NCBI GenBank assembly: GCA_947501635.1
Contig: CANMWT010000002.1
Coordinates: 124,001-188,000, forward strand
Direction of reading: 5' to 3'
DNA length: 64,000 bases
Source: an uncultured Roseobacter sp.
GTDB lineage: Bacteria > Pseudomonadota > Alphaproteobacteria > Rhodobacterales > Rhodobacteraceae
The position numbers and the translations under genes are program-made. This document shows positions 1 through 7,041 of the stretch, piece after piece (within the stretch, counting starts at the first letter, position 1; every line of letters starts with the position of its first letter). The notes beneath the pieces are model-generated. The model was not told the origin of the DNA and searched no databases. It worked only from the letters and a program-made list of their open reading frames with translations.

Positions 1-249
1 GATGCTGAGGGTAAAGACCCATGTGATAAACGCATATTTAAAGGTGTTGAAGAAAACGCGGTAAGTGACGTTCGAGCCAAAGAGGAACTCGTAGTTCTCA
101 AGATCAAATGCCGGGATGATCGAGAACTCCGTGGCCTGCCAAAAGCTGACCGTGACAATCATCAGGATGGGCAGCACCAGAAAGAATACCAGCACCGCCA
201 TAATTGGCAGAGCCATCAACCACCCTACAAATGATTTACTTTTCAGCAC
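1..249 (-). CDS. ABC transporter permease, Pot type (partial)
   Basis: N-terminal part of an inner-membrane permease; the gene runs leftward off the window. The translation opens with a short basic stretch, then a long hydrophobic segment (ALPIMAVLVFFLVLPI) and the segment SFWQATEFSIIPAF, as in PotB/PotC-type permeases. The start is either a GTG at 249 or an ATG at 216; neither has a clear Shine-Dalgarno sequence. It follows the binding-protein gene by about 58 bp and is separated from it by a strong hairpin, so it is probably the third gene of the leftward ATPase, binding protein, permease operon. Substrate is inferred only from the neighbouring Pot-like components. Confidence 0.75.
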   Translation of the reverse strand, partial: MLKSKSFVGWLMALPIMAVLVFFLVLPILMIVTVSFWQATEFSIIPAFDLENYEFLFGSNVTYRVFFNTFKYAFITWVFTLSI

Positions 250-273
250 ATTATGACTTTCAGAGGTAGTGTT

Positions 274-299
274 GGGATGGGCGCCTGAACACCCATCCC
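274..299 (-). promoter_or_regulatory. Intercistronic stem-loop after binding-protein gene
   Basis: GGGATGGG at 274-281 pairs with CCCATCCC at 292-299 (8-bp perfect stem, 10-nt loop) in the gap between the solute-binding protein gene and the permease gene. There is no U-run, so a protective hairpin that keeps binding-protein mRNA more abundant than permease mRNA is more likely than a full terminator. This role is inferred from other importer operons. Confidence 0.55.
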
Positions 300-307
300 T
301 TTAGGTC

Positions 308-1567
308 TTAGGCCGCAATGAACTCGTTCCATTTGCGGACCATGTACTGGTTTTCGTCCATGACCGCATTCCAGCACGCCACAGCTCCCATGCGCTCTTC
401 GAACGAACCACCGTCGCGCGTTTCGCCGGCCTGGGCCAGAGCGTCTCCGGTTGGCGAGGTGATGGTGTCTGTCGCTTCTTTACCCTCAAACCAATAGCCC
501 CATTCGTTTTCGGACATGAAGTTCTTGGAGGTTTCCGGCACCGCAGAGTAGTACCCTTGCCGCATCAGATAGCCGCCGACCCAACCGTCGAGATACCAGT
601 TGATGTATTCATAAGCGGCATCACGCTCCAATCCGGTCAATGCGGCAGACAGGCCGATGCCTCCACCCCATGACCGATAGCCTTCTTCAAGTGGCTGGTA
701 GACGCATGGTACACCCTTGGACTTCACCGCCGTGATCGCAGGCGACCACATGGACTGGATCACGACCTCGCCCGAGGCCATCAGGTTCACGCTCTCGTCA
801 AAGGACTTCCAGAAGGCGCGGAACTGGCCGTTTTTCTTGGCTTCCGTGAAGATGCCAATAGTCAGGTCGATCTCTTCTTTGGTCATGTTGCCTTTGTCGG
901 GGTATTTGTATTCGCCCATGGACTCCACGACCATCGCCATGTCCATGATCCCGATGGAGGAGATGTCGAGGATCGATGCCTTGCCCTTGAATTCAGGGTT
1001 CAGAAGCTCGGACCAGTTGCTGATCGGACGGCCAATCAGGTCCGGGCGAATGCCCAGTGTGTCGGCGTTGTAAATCGTCGGGATCAGCGTCATCCAGCCG
1101 GATTCGTTATCGACGAACTCCTTGCCGCCGGGGCCTTCGACAAAGCCAACAGTGTGCGGCGCAGTGCCTTGGGCAATCGTGCTTGTCGGTGTCAATTTTC
1201 CGTCGCGGAAAATGCCAACGATCTTGTCGTAGTTCTTGATCTTTGAGGTATCCATCGCCTGCAAGTTGCCGGTGGGCCAGACTTTTTTACAGATCCAGTA
1301 TTCGATGTCGGCGATATCAAAGCTGTTGGGCTGGGTGGCCGCGCGTTGCGTAACACTGTCACTGTCGAGGGCCGTCATCTCGAGGGTGAAGCCCAAGTCT
1401 TCTTTCACTTTGTTGGCAACATCATTCAAGTTCGACACGCCCGTGCCGAACTGGCGCAGTGTGACGTCCTTGATGTTTTGCGCCCAAATCATTGGTGCGC
1501 CGAGGGTCGTTCCTGCGGCAAATGCTGCGCCGCCTTTCAGAACATTCCGTCTTGATACTTTGGTCAT
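308..1567 (-). CDS. Extracellular solute-binding protein, Pot/PotD-like, Tat-exported
   Basis: 419-residue periplasmic binding protein of a polyamine-type ABC importer. The N-terminus carries a twin-arginine signal (SRRNVLKGGAAF, then a hydrophobic stretch ending near AQN). The rest reads like a family 1 binding protein with conserved segments such as NWSELLNPEFKGKASI, GEVVIQSMWSPA and AYEYINWYLDGWVGGYL. The ATG at 1567 is preceded by GGAGAAAAATAC, a good ribosome-binding site. It lies 26 bp after the ATPase gene and upstream of the permease gene. Polyamines, amino-acid derivatives or related cations are possible substrates; which one cannot be read from sequence. Confidence 0.85.
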   Translation of the reverse strand: MTKVSRRNVLKGGAAFAAGTTLGAPMIWAQNIKDVTLRQFGTGVSNLNDVANKVKEDLGFTLEMTALDSDSVTQRAATQPNSFDIADIEYWICKKVWPTGNLQAMDTSKIKNYDKIVGIFRDGKLTPTSTIAQGTAPHTVGFVEGPGGKEFVDNESGWMTLIPTIYNADTLGIRPDLIGRPISNWSELLNPEFKGKASILDISSIGIMDMAMVVESMGEYKYPDKGNMTKEEIDLTIGIFTEAKKNGQFRAFWKSFDESVNLMASGEVVIQSMWSPAITAVKSKGVPCVYQPLEEGYRSWGGGIGLSAALTGLERDAAYEYINWYLDGWVGGYLMRQGYYSAVPETSKNFMSENEWGYWFEGKEATDTITSPTGDALAQAGETRDGGSFEERMGAVACWNAVMDENQYMVRKWNEFIAA

Positions 1568-1593
1568 GTATTTTTCTCCATGTCAGATGAGTT

Positions 1594-2580
1594 TTAGGCC
1601 GTCAGTTTGTGCAGATTTGCGTCATCCCAGATCAGACCGACCTGATCGCCTGGGTTGAAAGGGTTGTTGAAAAAGGTGTCTTCGGGAATCAACGCACTGA
1701 TCTCCTGGTCGCCCGCGATGCGGGCCGAGACGGATACATGCGCGCCCTGGTATTCAACCGCTGATATGCTGCCTTGCAGCTTGCCCGTCTCGCTGCGCAA
1801 CACGCCAACGGCGTCCGTGCGGATGGCAAAGCACCCTTCGGGCAGCGCAATCACATTATGCCCCCCGATGAACTGAGCCACGAACGCAGTCGTCGGTGCG
1901 TTGAACACATCACGCGCGTTGCCTGCCTGTTCGATCACCGCGTTATTCATCACTACGATCTCATCCGCCAGCGCCAGCGCCTCGTCCTGTCCATGGGTCA
2001 CATGCACAAAGCTGATGCCCAACTCGCGCTGCAACTTGCGCAACTCACCCCGCATGCGGATGCGTAGGAAGGGGTCAAGGGCGGAGAGCGGCTCATCCAA
2101 GAGCAAAACCTGTGGCCGCGTGATTAGGGCCCGCGCAAGAGCAACACGCTGCTGCTGCCCGCCGGAAAGCTGATCGGGTAACCTGTCACTCAGTGCGCTG
2201 AGGTCTACGAGCTCAAGCATTTCACCGGCTTTCTTCAACCGGTTTGCTTTGTCGTCCCCCCGCATCTTGAGGCTGAAGGCCACGTTTTCAGCCACGCTTA
2301 GGTGCGGAAAAAGGGCGTAGTTCTGAAACATCATGGCCGTGCCACGCTTTGCAGGCGGCAAATCTGAGATGTCAGCGCCACCCAGCAGGATGGACCCCTC
2401 CGATACGGTCTCATGCCCCGCGATCATTCGAAGAGTCGAAGATTTGCCGCAGCCTGAAGGACCCAGCAGACAAGCGTATCCGCCCGGTTGGAACTTGTGG
2501 TCGATCGCATCCACTGCAACCGTTGTGCCATAACGCTTGGTCACAGAAACCAGCTCAAGTTCTTTGGTCGGTGTGGTCAT
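1594..2580 (-). CDS. ABC transporter ATP-binding protein, PotA-like
   Basis: 328-residue ATPase energising the adjacent importer. Visible motifs are Walker A (GPSGCGKSS), Q-loop region (MMFQNYALFPHLSV), signature (LSGGQQQRVALARAL), Walker B (LLLDEPLSALD) and a switch histidine (VHVTHGQDEAL). A C-terminal TOBE-like domain follows (about 230-328). A longer open frame extends upstream to 2913, but the ATG at 2580 has a GGGGG ribosome-binding site and starts the recognisable family sequence (MTTPTKELEL), so that start is used. It is the first gene of the leftward operon and divergent from the GntR gene. Confidence 0.88.
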   Translation of the reverse strand: MTTPTKELELVSVTKRYGTTVAVDAIDHKFQPGGYACLLGPSGCGKSSTLRMIAGHETVSEGSILLGGADISDLPPAKRGTAMMFQNYALFPHLSVAENVAFSLKMRGDDKANRLKKAGEMLELVDLSALSDRLPDQLSGGQQQRVALARALITRPQVLLLDEPLSALDPFLRIRMRGELRKLQRELGISFVHVTHGQDEALALADEIVVMNNAVIEQAGNARDVFNAPTTAFVAQFIGGHNVIALPEGCFAIRTDAVGVLRSETGKLQGSISAVEYQGAHVSVSARIAGDQEISALIPEDTFFNNPFNPGDQVGLIWDDANLHKLTA

Positions 2581-2718
2581 ACATCCCCCAGTCTGCAACG
2601 CCACTGAAGTCAGCAGGCGGGCAGCAAAGCAAATTCTGAGGGCGCATTCACAGAACCTTTGACGGCTCTGCATAAAATTTTTGCGCTTTGTTCCCTCTGC
2701 GGCTAAAAATTGAACACA

Positions 2719-2734
2719 AAATTGTATACAATTT
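2719..2734. promoter_or_regulatory. Probable GntR/FCD operator (16-bp perfect palindrome)
   Basis: AAATTGTATACAATTT is a perfect 16-bp palindrome midway between the divergent importer operon (start 2580) and the GntR gene (start 2810). Its core TTGTATACAA fits the TNGTNNNACNA pattern typical of FCD-type GntR regulators, so it probably controls both directions. Confidence 0.72.
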
Positions 2735-2809
2735 AAGTTACAGTTGCTCACACAGGAAAGCCTTGAGGCACGCCAACGGCTCTGCCATTTGGGAAGTGGA
2801 AGGAAAAAC

Positions 2810-3508
2810 ATGACCCAAACCGCAGATTCGATATCAACGCCGCCTGCGACCAGCGACAGCATCGCGCAATCTCTGTCACTCGCCATACACGAACACAGGA
2901 TCGCGCCGGGCACTAAGCTCGGCGAGGATGAACTGTCCGAGATTTACGGGGTATCACGCACTGTGGTGCGCGCTTCCTTGCAGAGCTTATCGCATATGAA
3001 GCTGGTTGATATCAGGCGCAACAAAGGGGCATCCGTTGCATCTCCTTCAACGAAGGAAGCCCATGAGGTTTTTGAAGCACGCGAACTACTGGAACCGCGC
3101 ACCGCACGCAGTGCGGCCAAACGCGCACAGCCAGCAGACATCGCGATGCTGGAGCGGCACATCAATGACGAACATATAGCACTTGAAGCAAATGATCCTG
3201 GCCGGGCGCTGTACCTCTCAGGTCTGTTCCATACAGAGATCGCGCGCATTGCACAGCAGACAACAATAGCGGGGTTTATCGAGACGCTGATCGCACGGTC
3301 ATCGCTGATCATTGCGCTCTACTGGCGACGTGAAAGCGCGCTGTGTGAAAAACATGCGCATCATGCATTGGTGCAAGCCTTGGCGGATCACAACGAACAA
3401 CGGGCGGAGGAATTGATGCGCAGCCATCTGGTTGATCTGCACTCGGCGCTTGATCTGCGAGAGCGGAATGGGCGCACCCTGTCGCTCAAAGATGCGCTTT
3501 CCTCATGA
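2810..3508 (+). CDS. GntR family transcriptional regulator, FCD subfamily
   Basis: 232-residue regulator. The N-terminal winged helix (about residues 15-80) has the GntR pattern LAIHEHRIAPGTKLGEDELS followed by GVSRTVVRASLQSL. The C-terminal all-helical FCD ligand domain (about 90-215) retains likely metal or ligand residues (FHTEIARIAQQ and HHALVQALADHN). An in-frame codon at 2744 would add 22 residues, but the ATG at 2810 follows AAGGA at good spacing. It is divergent from the Pot-type importer and shares its last 4 bp (ATGA) with the acetyltransferase gene. It probably senses the imported compound or a product of it. Confidence 0.87.
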   Translation: MTQTADSISTPPATSDSIAQSLSLAIHEHRIAPGTKLGEDELSEIYGVSRTVVRASLQSLSHMKLVDIRRNKGASVASPSTKEAHEVFEARELLEPRTARSAAKRAQPADIAMLERHINDEHIALEANDPGRALYLSGLFHTEIARIAQQTTIAGFIETLIARSSLIIALYWRRESALCEKHAHHALVQALADHNEQRAEELMRSHLVDLHSALDLRERNGRTLSLKDALSS

Positions 3509-4335
3509 CAATCCGAGTGATGACCCCGGAAGACTTGCGCACGGTCCTGGGCTGGGCTGAGGATGAAGGATGGAACCCGGGACTGGAAGATGCAGAGGCT
3601 TTTCATGTAGCTGATCCTCAAGGCTTTCTGATCAAAGAGGTTGATGAAGAACCTGTCGCCGCGATTTCCGTCGTTAACCACGACCCTGATTTTGCCTTCC
3701 TGGGACTTTACTTGTGCAAGCCGTTCTTTCGTGGACAAGGTCACGGCACGGATGTCTGGCGCGCGGGCATTGCACATGCCGGGACGCGCAGCATCGGGTT
3801 AGACGGGGTGCCCGAGCAGCAAGAGAACTATGCACGTTCAGGCTTTGTGAAATATGGCAGGACCATTCGGTACGAAGGATGGATGGAAGCGGAACCGGAT
3901 CCCAGAGTTCGGCGCGTCTTGACCCATCAGACAGAAACGCTGCTCAACCGTGACGCAGAAGTTTGCGGTATGAACCGCACGGCATTTGCAGCGGCATGGT
4001 TCAGCACATCCTTAAATCGGCAGACTATGGCTCTGACGGACGGAGTGAAGGTCACAGGATATGCGACTTTCCGGCTCTGCATTTCTGGCACAAAAGTCGG
4101 CCCGCTTTACGCAACTTCGCAAGCTGATGCTCAGGCCTTATTGGCATCAAATCCGTTCGCAGAACCTAACGAACCTGTCTTTATCGACGTACCGGAGCAA
4201 AGTTCACCGCTTTGCGCACTGTTACAAAACCATGGTTTCAAACCAGTTTTTGAAACTGCCCGAATGTTCAAAGGCCTGCGACCTGATTCTAACCCACCTA
4301 TGTTTCATGCCATAGCAACAATGGAACTTGGATAA
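3505..4335 (+). CDS. GNAT family N-acetyltransferase
   Basis: 276-residue two-part protein. The first half (about 1-140) is a GNAT fold with the acetyl-CoA loop RGQGHG after beta-4 (FAFLGLYLCKPFF). The second half (about 150-276) resembles the extra C-terminal domain of two-domain GNATs, with YATFRLCISGTKVGPLYA and a PVFIDVPE segment. The ATG overlaps the GntR stop codon, so the two are translationally coupled. The operon context suggests acetylation of the amine taken up by the neighbouring Pot-like importer; the substrate itself is not evident. Confidence 0.8.
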   Translation: MTIRVMTPEDLRTVLGWAEDEGWNPGLEDAEAFHVADPQGFLIKEVDEEPVAAISVVNHDPDFAFLGLYLCKPFFRGQGHGTDVWRAGIAHAGTRSIGLDGVPEQQENYARSGFVKYGRTIRYEGWMEAEPDPRVRRVLTHQTETLLNRDAEVCGMNRTAFAAAWFSTSLNRQTMALTDGVKVTGYATFRLCISGTKVGPLYATSQADAQALLASNPFAEPNEPVFIDVPEQSSPLCALLQNHGFKPVFETARMFKGLRPDSNPPMFHAIATMELG

Positions 4336-4571
4336 CTGAAACACGCCCTTTCCGATTAAAGAAAGCGGTCATTGGCACAGCCGCATCGAAATGGCGCTAT
4401 GTCCGCCTGGCGAAAACCGGTGCCGAGTGTTTCGAACGGTTTATTCAGACCCAACTCACCCAATGCCGGGCCTTGCACAAACGTGCAGTCTCACGACTTT
4501 GGCCAAAGAACGGACCGACTCGCGAAATGTGTTATGCTCGCCGAAAATCGCAGCAAAAAGGGAGGAATAAC

Positions 4572-6371
4572 ATGCTCGATACCACAGTTTCTGATCAAAC
4601 TCAGGCATTCTTGGATGCATTCGGCGAGGCATTATCCAAAGAAGATATTGCCGCGGCCTGTGACATGTTTGAGGACGATTGTTATTGGCGTGATCTCGTC
4701 AGCTTTACTTGGAATATCAAGACAATCGAAGGCAAGGATCAGGTCGCGGATATGCTGTCCCATCAGCTTGCCACCACGAAGCCCAGAGGCTGGAAAATTG
4801 CTGAGGGCGAAGTGCCAACAGAAGATGGCGGTGTTACGACTGCTTGGATTGAGTTTGAAACAGAGGTTGCGAGAGGCTACGGTTTGATCCGCCTCAAGGG
4901 TGACAAGATATGGACCCTTCTGACAACGATGGTAGAACTGAAAGGTCATGAGGAACCGGCAGGCGACAATCGCCCGATGGGCGCAAAGCACGGGGCGGGT
5001 AAGAACCGGTCGACCTGGGCCGAAGAACGGGCCCGCGAAGAGACCGAGCTTGGGTATGAAACGCAGCCCTATTGCGTCATCATCGGCGGTGGGCAGGGTG
5101 GTATCGCCATGGGTGCGCGGCTGCGCCAGCTTGGGGTTCCGACGATTGTCGTCGAAAAGAACGAACGCCCGGGCGACAGCTGGCGCAACCGCTACAAGTC
5201 GCTCTGCCTGCATGACCCGGTATGGTATGATCATCTCCCTTACATAAAATTCCCTGAAAACTGGCCCGTATTTTCACCCAAGGACAAGCTCGGCGATTGG
5301 CTCGAGATGTACACCAATGTGATGGAGCTCAACTATTGGACCCGCACCACCGCTAAATCTGCCAGCTTTAACGAGGCGTCCGGCGAGTGGACTATCGTGG
5401 TGGACCGTGACGGAGAAGAGGTCGTACTAAAGCCCAAGCAGCTTGTTATGGCAACCGGCATGTCGGGCAAAAAGCGTATGCCGGAGTTTCCGGGTATGGA
5501 GACTTTCAAAGGCGTTCAACAGCATTCGTCGGAACATGATGGACCTGATGCGTGGACCGGCAAGAAGGTTGTTGTGGTGGGATCAAACAACTCCGCCCAC
5601 GATATCTGCGCCGCACTTTGGGAACATGACGCCGATGTCACCATGGTGCAGCGGTCATCGACCCATATCGTGCGATCAGACACGTTGATGGAGGTGGGGC
5701 TTGGCGATCTTTATTCCGAACGCGCCGTTGCGGCGGGTATGACGACAGAAAAGGCGGACCTGGTCTTTGCGTCTTTGCCGTATCGCATCTTGCACGAGTT
5801 CCAGATTCCAGCTTATGCGGCCATGAAAGAGCAGGACAAAGAGTTCTACGACGGGCTGGAGAAAGCTGGCTTCTGGTTGGATTGGGGTGACGACGAAAGC
5901 GGACTGTTTATGAAGTATCTTCGGCGTGGGTCGGGGTACTACATCGACGTCGGCGCAAGCCAGTTGATCATTGACGGAGAGGTTAAGCTCAAGCGTGGTC
6001 AGGTCATGGCTCTTGATGAGACCGGGGTGATCCTGGACGATGGGACGCATCTGGACGCGGATCTCGTGGTTTATGCGACGGGCTACAACTCGATGAACGG
6101 TTGGGTCGCTGATCTGATGGGTCAAGAACTGGCTGATCAGCTTGGCAAGTGTTGGGGGCTTGGGTCTGATACAACCAAGGATCCTGGGCCATGGGAAGGC
6201 GAGCAGCGCAACATGTGGAAACCGACCCAAGTTCCAAACCTGTGGATGCATGGCGGCAACCTTCACCAGTCGCGGCACTATTCGCAGTTTTTGTCATTGC
6301 AGATCAAGGCGCGGATGGAGGGCATCCCAACACCCGTTTATGGACTACAGGAGGTTCATCATCTTTCTTAG
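4572..6371 (+). CDS. Flavin-containing monooxygenase with N-terminal NTF2-like domain
   Basis: 599-residue oxidoreductase. Residues about 1-125 form an NTF2/SnoaL-like domain (DAFGEALSKEDIAAACDMFE, then DDCYWRDLV). From about 165 comes a class B flavin monooxygenase: FAD-binding GGGQGG at 172-177, a second nucleotide site (VVVVGSNNSAHDICAAL) and the conserved VVYATGY near the C-terminus. It should use NADPH, FAD and O2 to oxygenate a soft nucleophile or ketone. The ATG at 4572 has a perfect GGAGG at 4561-4565; upstream in-frame codons are ignored. It is separated by about 236 bp from the acetyltransferase gene but may belong to the same catabolic set. It is longer than classical FMOs (about 450-500 residues) because of the fused domain. 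Confidence 0.85.
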   Translation: MLDTTVSDQTQAFLDAFGEALSKEDIAAACDMFEDDCYWRDLVSFTWNIKTIEGKDQVADMLSHQLATTKPRGWKIAEGEVPTEDGGVTTAWIEFETEVARGYGLIRLKGDKIWTLLTTMVELKGHEEPAGDNRPMGAKHGAGKNRSTWAEERAREETELGYETQPYCVIIGGGQGGIAMGARLRQLGVPTIVVEKNERPGDSWRNRYKSLCLHDPVWYDHLPYIKFPENWPVFSPKDKLGDWLEMYTNVMELNYWTRTTAKSASFNEASGEWTIVVDRDGEEVVLKPKQLVMATGMSGKKRMPEFPGMETFKGVQQHSSEHDGPDAWTGKKVVVVGSNNSAHDICAALWEHDADVTMVQRSSTHIVRSDTLMEVGLGDLYSERAVAAGMTTEKADLVFASLPYRILHEFQIPAYAAMKEQDKEFYDGLEKAGFWLDWGDDESGLFMKYLRRGSGYYIDVGASQLIIDGEVKLKRGQVMALDETGVILDDGTHLDADLVVYATGYNSMNGWVADLMGQELADQLGKCWGLGSDTTKDPGPWEGEQRNMWKPTQVPNLWMHGGNLHQSRHYSQFLSLQIKARMEGIPTPVYGLQEVHHLS

Positions 6372-6474
6372 TAACACTCACTGAAGCTAAAAGCGGACCT
6401 TCGCACTCTGTCAATGAGGGTCCGTTTCATCCCGCACAGTGGAAGTAGACCGATTTTTGCCAGCGTCTGCTTTT

Positions 6475-6536
6475 GGGTGAAGCAGCCCTTCACTACCAAA
6501 ACATCAAAATTGCTGACGTGCACGGCTGCTTCACCC
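6475..6536. repeat. 13-bp perfect inverted repeat in intergenic DNA
   Basis: GGGTGAAGCAGCC at 6475-6487 is exactly inverted as GGCTGCTTCACCC at 6524-6536 with a 36-nt loop. The left arm and the bases after it resemble 9330-9349 (gaagcagccgttcactgcc), so this is probably part of a dispersed intergenic element. The 6372-6688 gap contains no convincing gene. Confidence 0.55.
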
Positions 6537-6688
6537 GACAGAGCCGCCATTTGCCAAAAGCGCTCGGATTACGGCTTTGCGCCCAAAGCGACTTATCAAA
6601 TGGGCTCTTTGGACCGCTCCGCAGTGAACGACTGGTCTGTGCCGAAACGATCGAAAGCGATCGCGCTATGGGACACAGCTTTGCTCGT

Positions 6689-6720
6689 CTCGCAAGCTAG
6701 CCCTGCGAGCTGCTTTTTTT
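6689..6720 (+). terminator. Probable rho-independent terminator
   Basis: CTCGCA at 6689-6694 pairs with TGCGAG at 6704-6709, then CTGC and seven Ts (6714-6720). It reads rightward and would end transcripts from the monooxygenase gene, about 320 bp upstream. It also separates that gene from the convergent small membrane-protein gene. Confidence 0.5.
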
Positions 6721-6732
6721 GATACCTAAATT

Positions 6733-6912
6733 CTAGAACCAAGGAGTAACAGTCATTGCAATTGAGACAATAGCGGTTCCGGCAAGGGAAACTGCAAGGA
6801 GTGTATATTTACGGCTTTCAGGTTTCGGCGAACGATTGCGGATCGCGGTCTTGGCCGCTTTTTCAACATCGTCGAGGTAAAATTTCGTAGCCATCGGGTT
6901 TGGATCAAACAT
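6733..6912 (-). CDS. Small single-span membrane protein, unknown function
   Basis: 59 residues: a hydrophilic N-terminal half (MFDPNPMATKFYLDDVEKAA, then a basic stretch RNRSPKPESRK) and one C-terminal membrane span (LLAVSLAGTAIVSIAMTV). The ATG at 6912 is preceded by AAGGA at 9-nt spacing; a longer reading starting at 6948 lacks such a site. The family is not recognised. It stands alone between a convergent terminator and the divergent regulator gene. Confidence 0.5.
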   Translation of the reverse strand: MFDPNPMATKFYLDDVEKAAKTAIRNRSPKPESRKYTLLAVSLAGTAIVSIAMTVTPWF

Positions 6913-7041
6913 CGTTCCATTTCCTTTTATGTTGGAGTTCAGATGCATGAACGATAAGAAATGGGCGTGAGATCACAGTGCTGGCCGGCGTGAGCGCCCC
7001 GTAAAAACGTATTTCACGCAAGATTGACGAAAGACCGAGAA

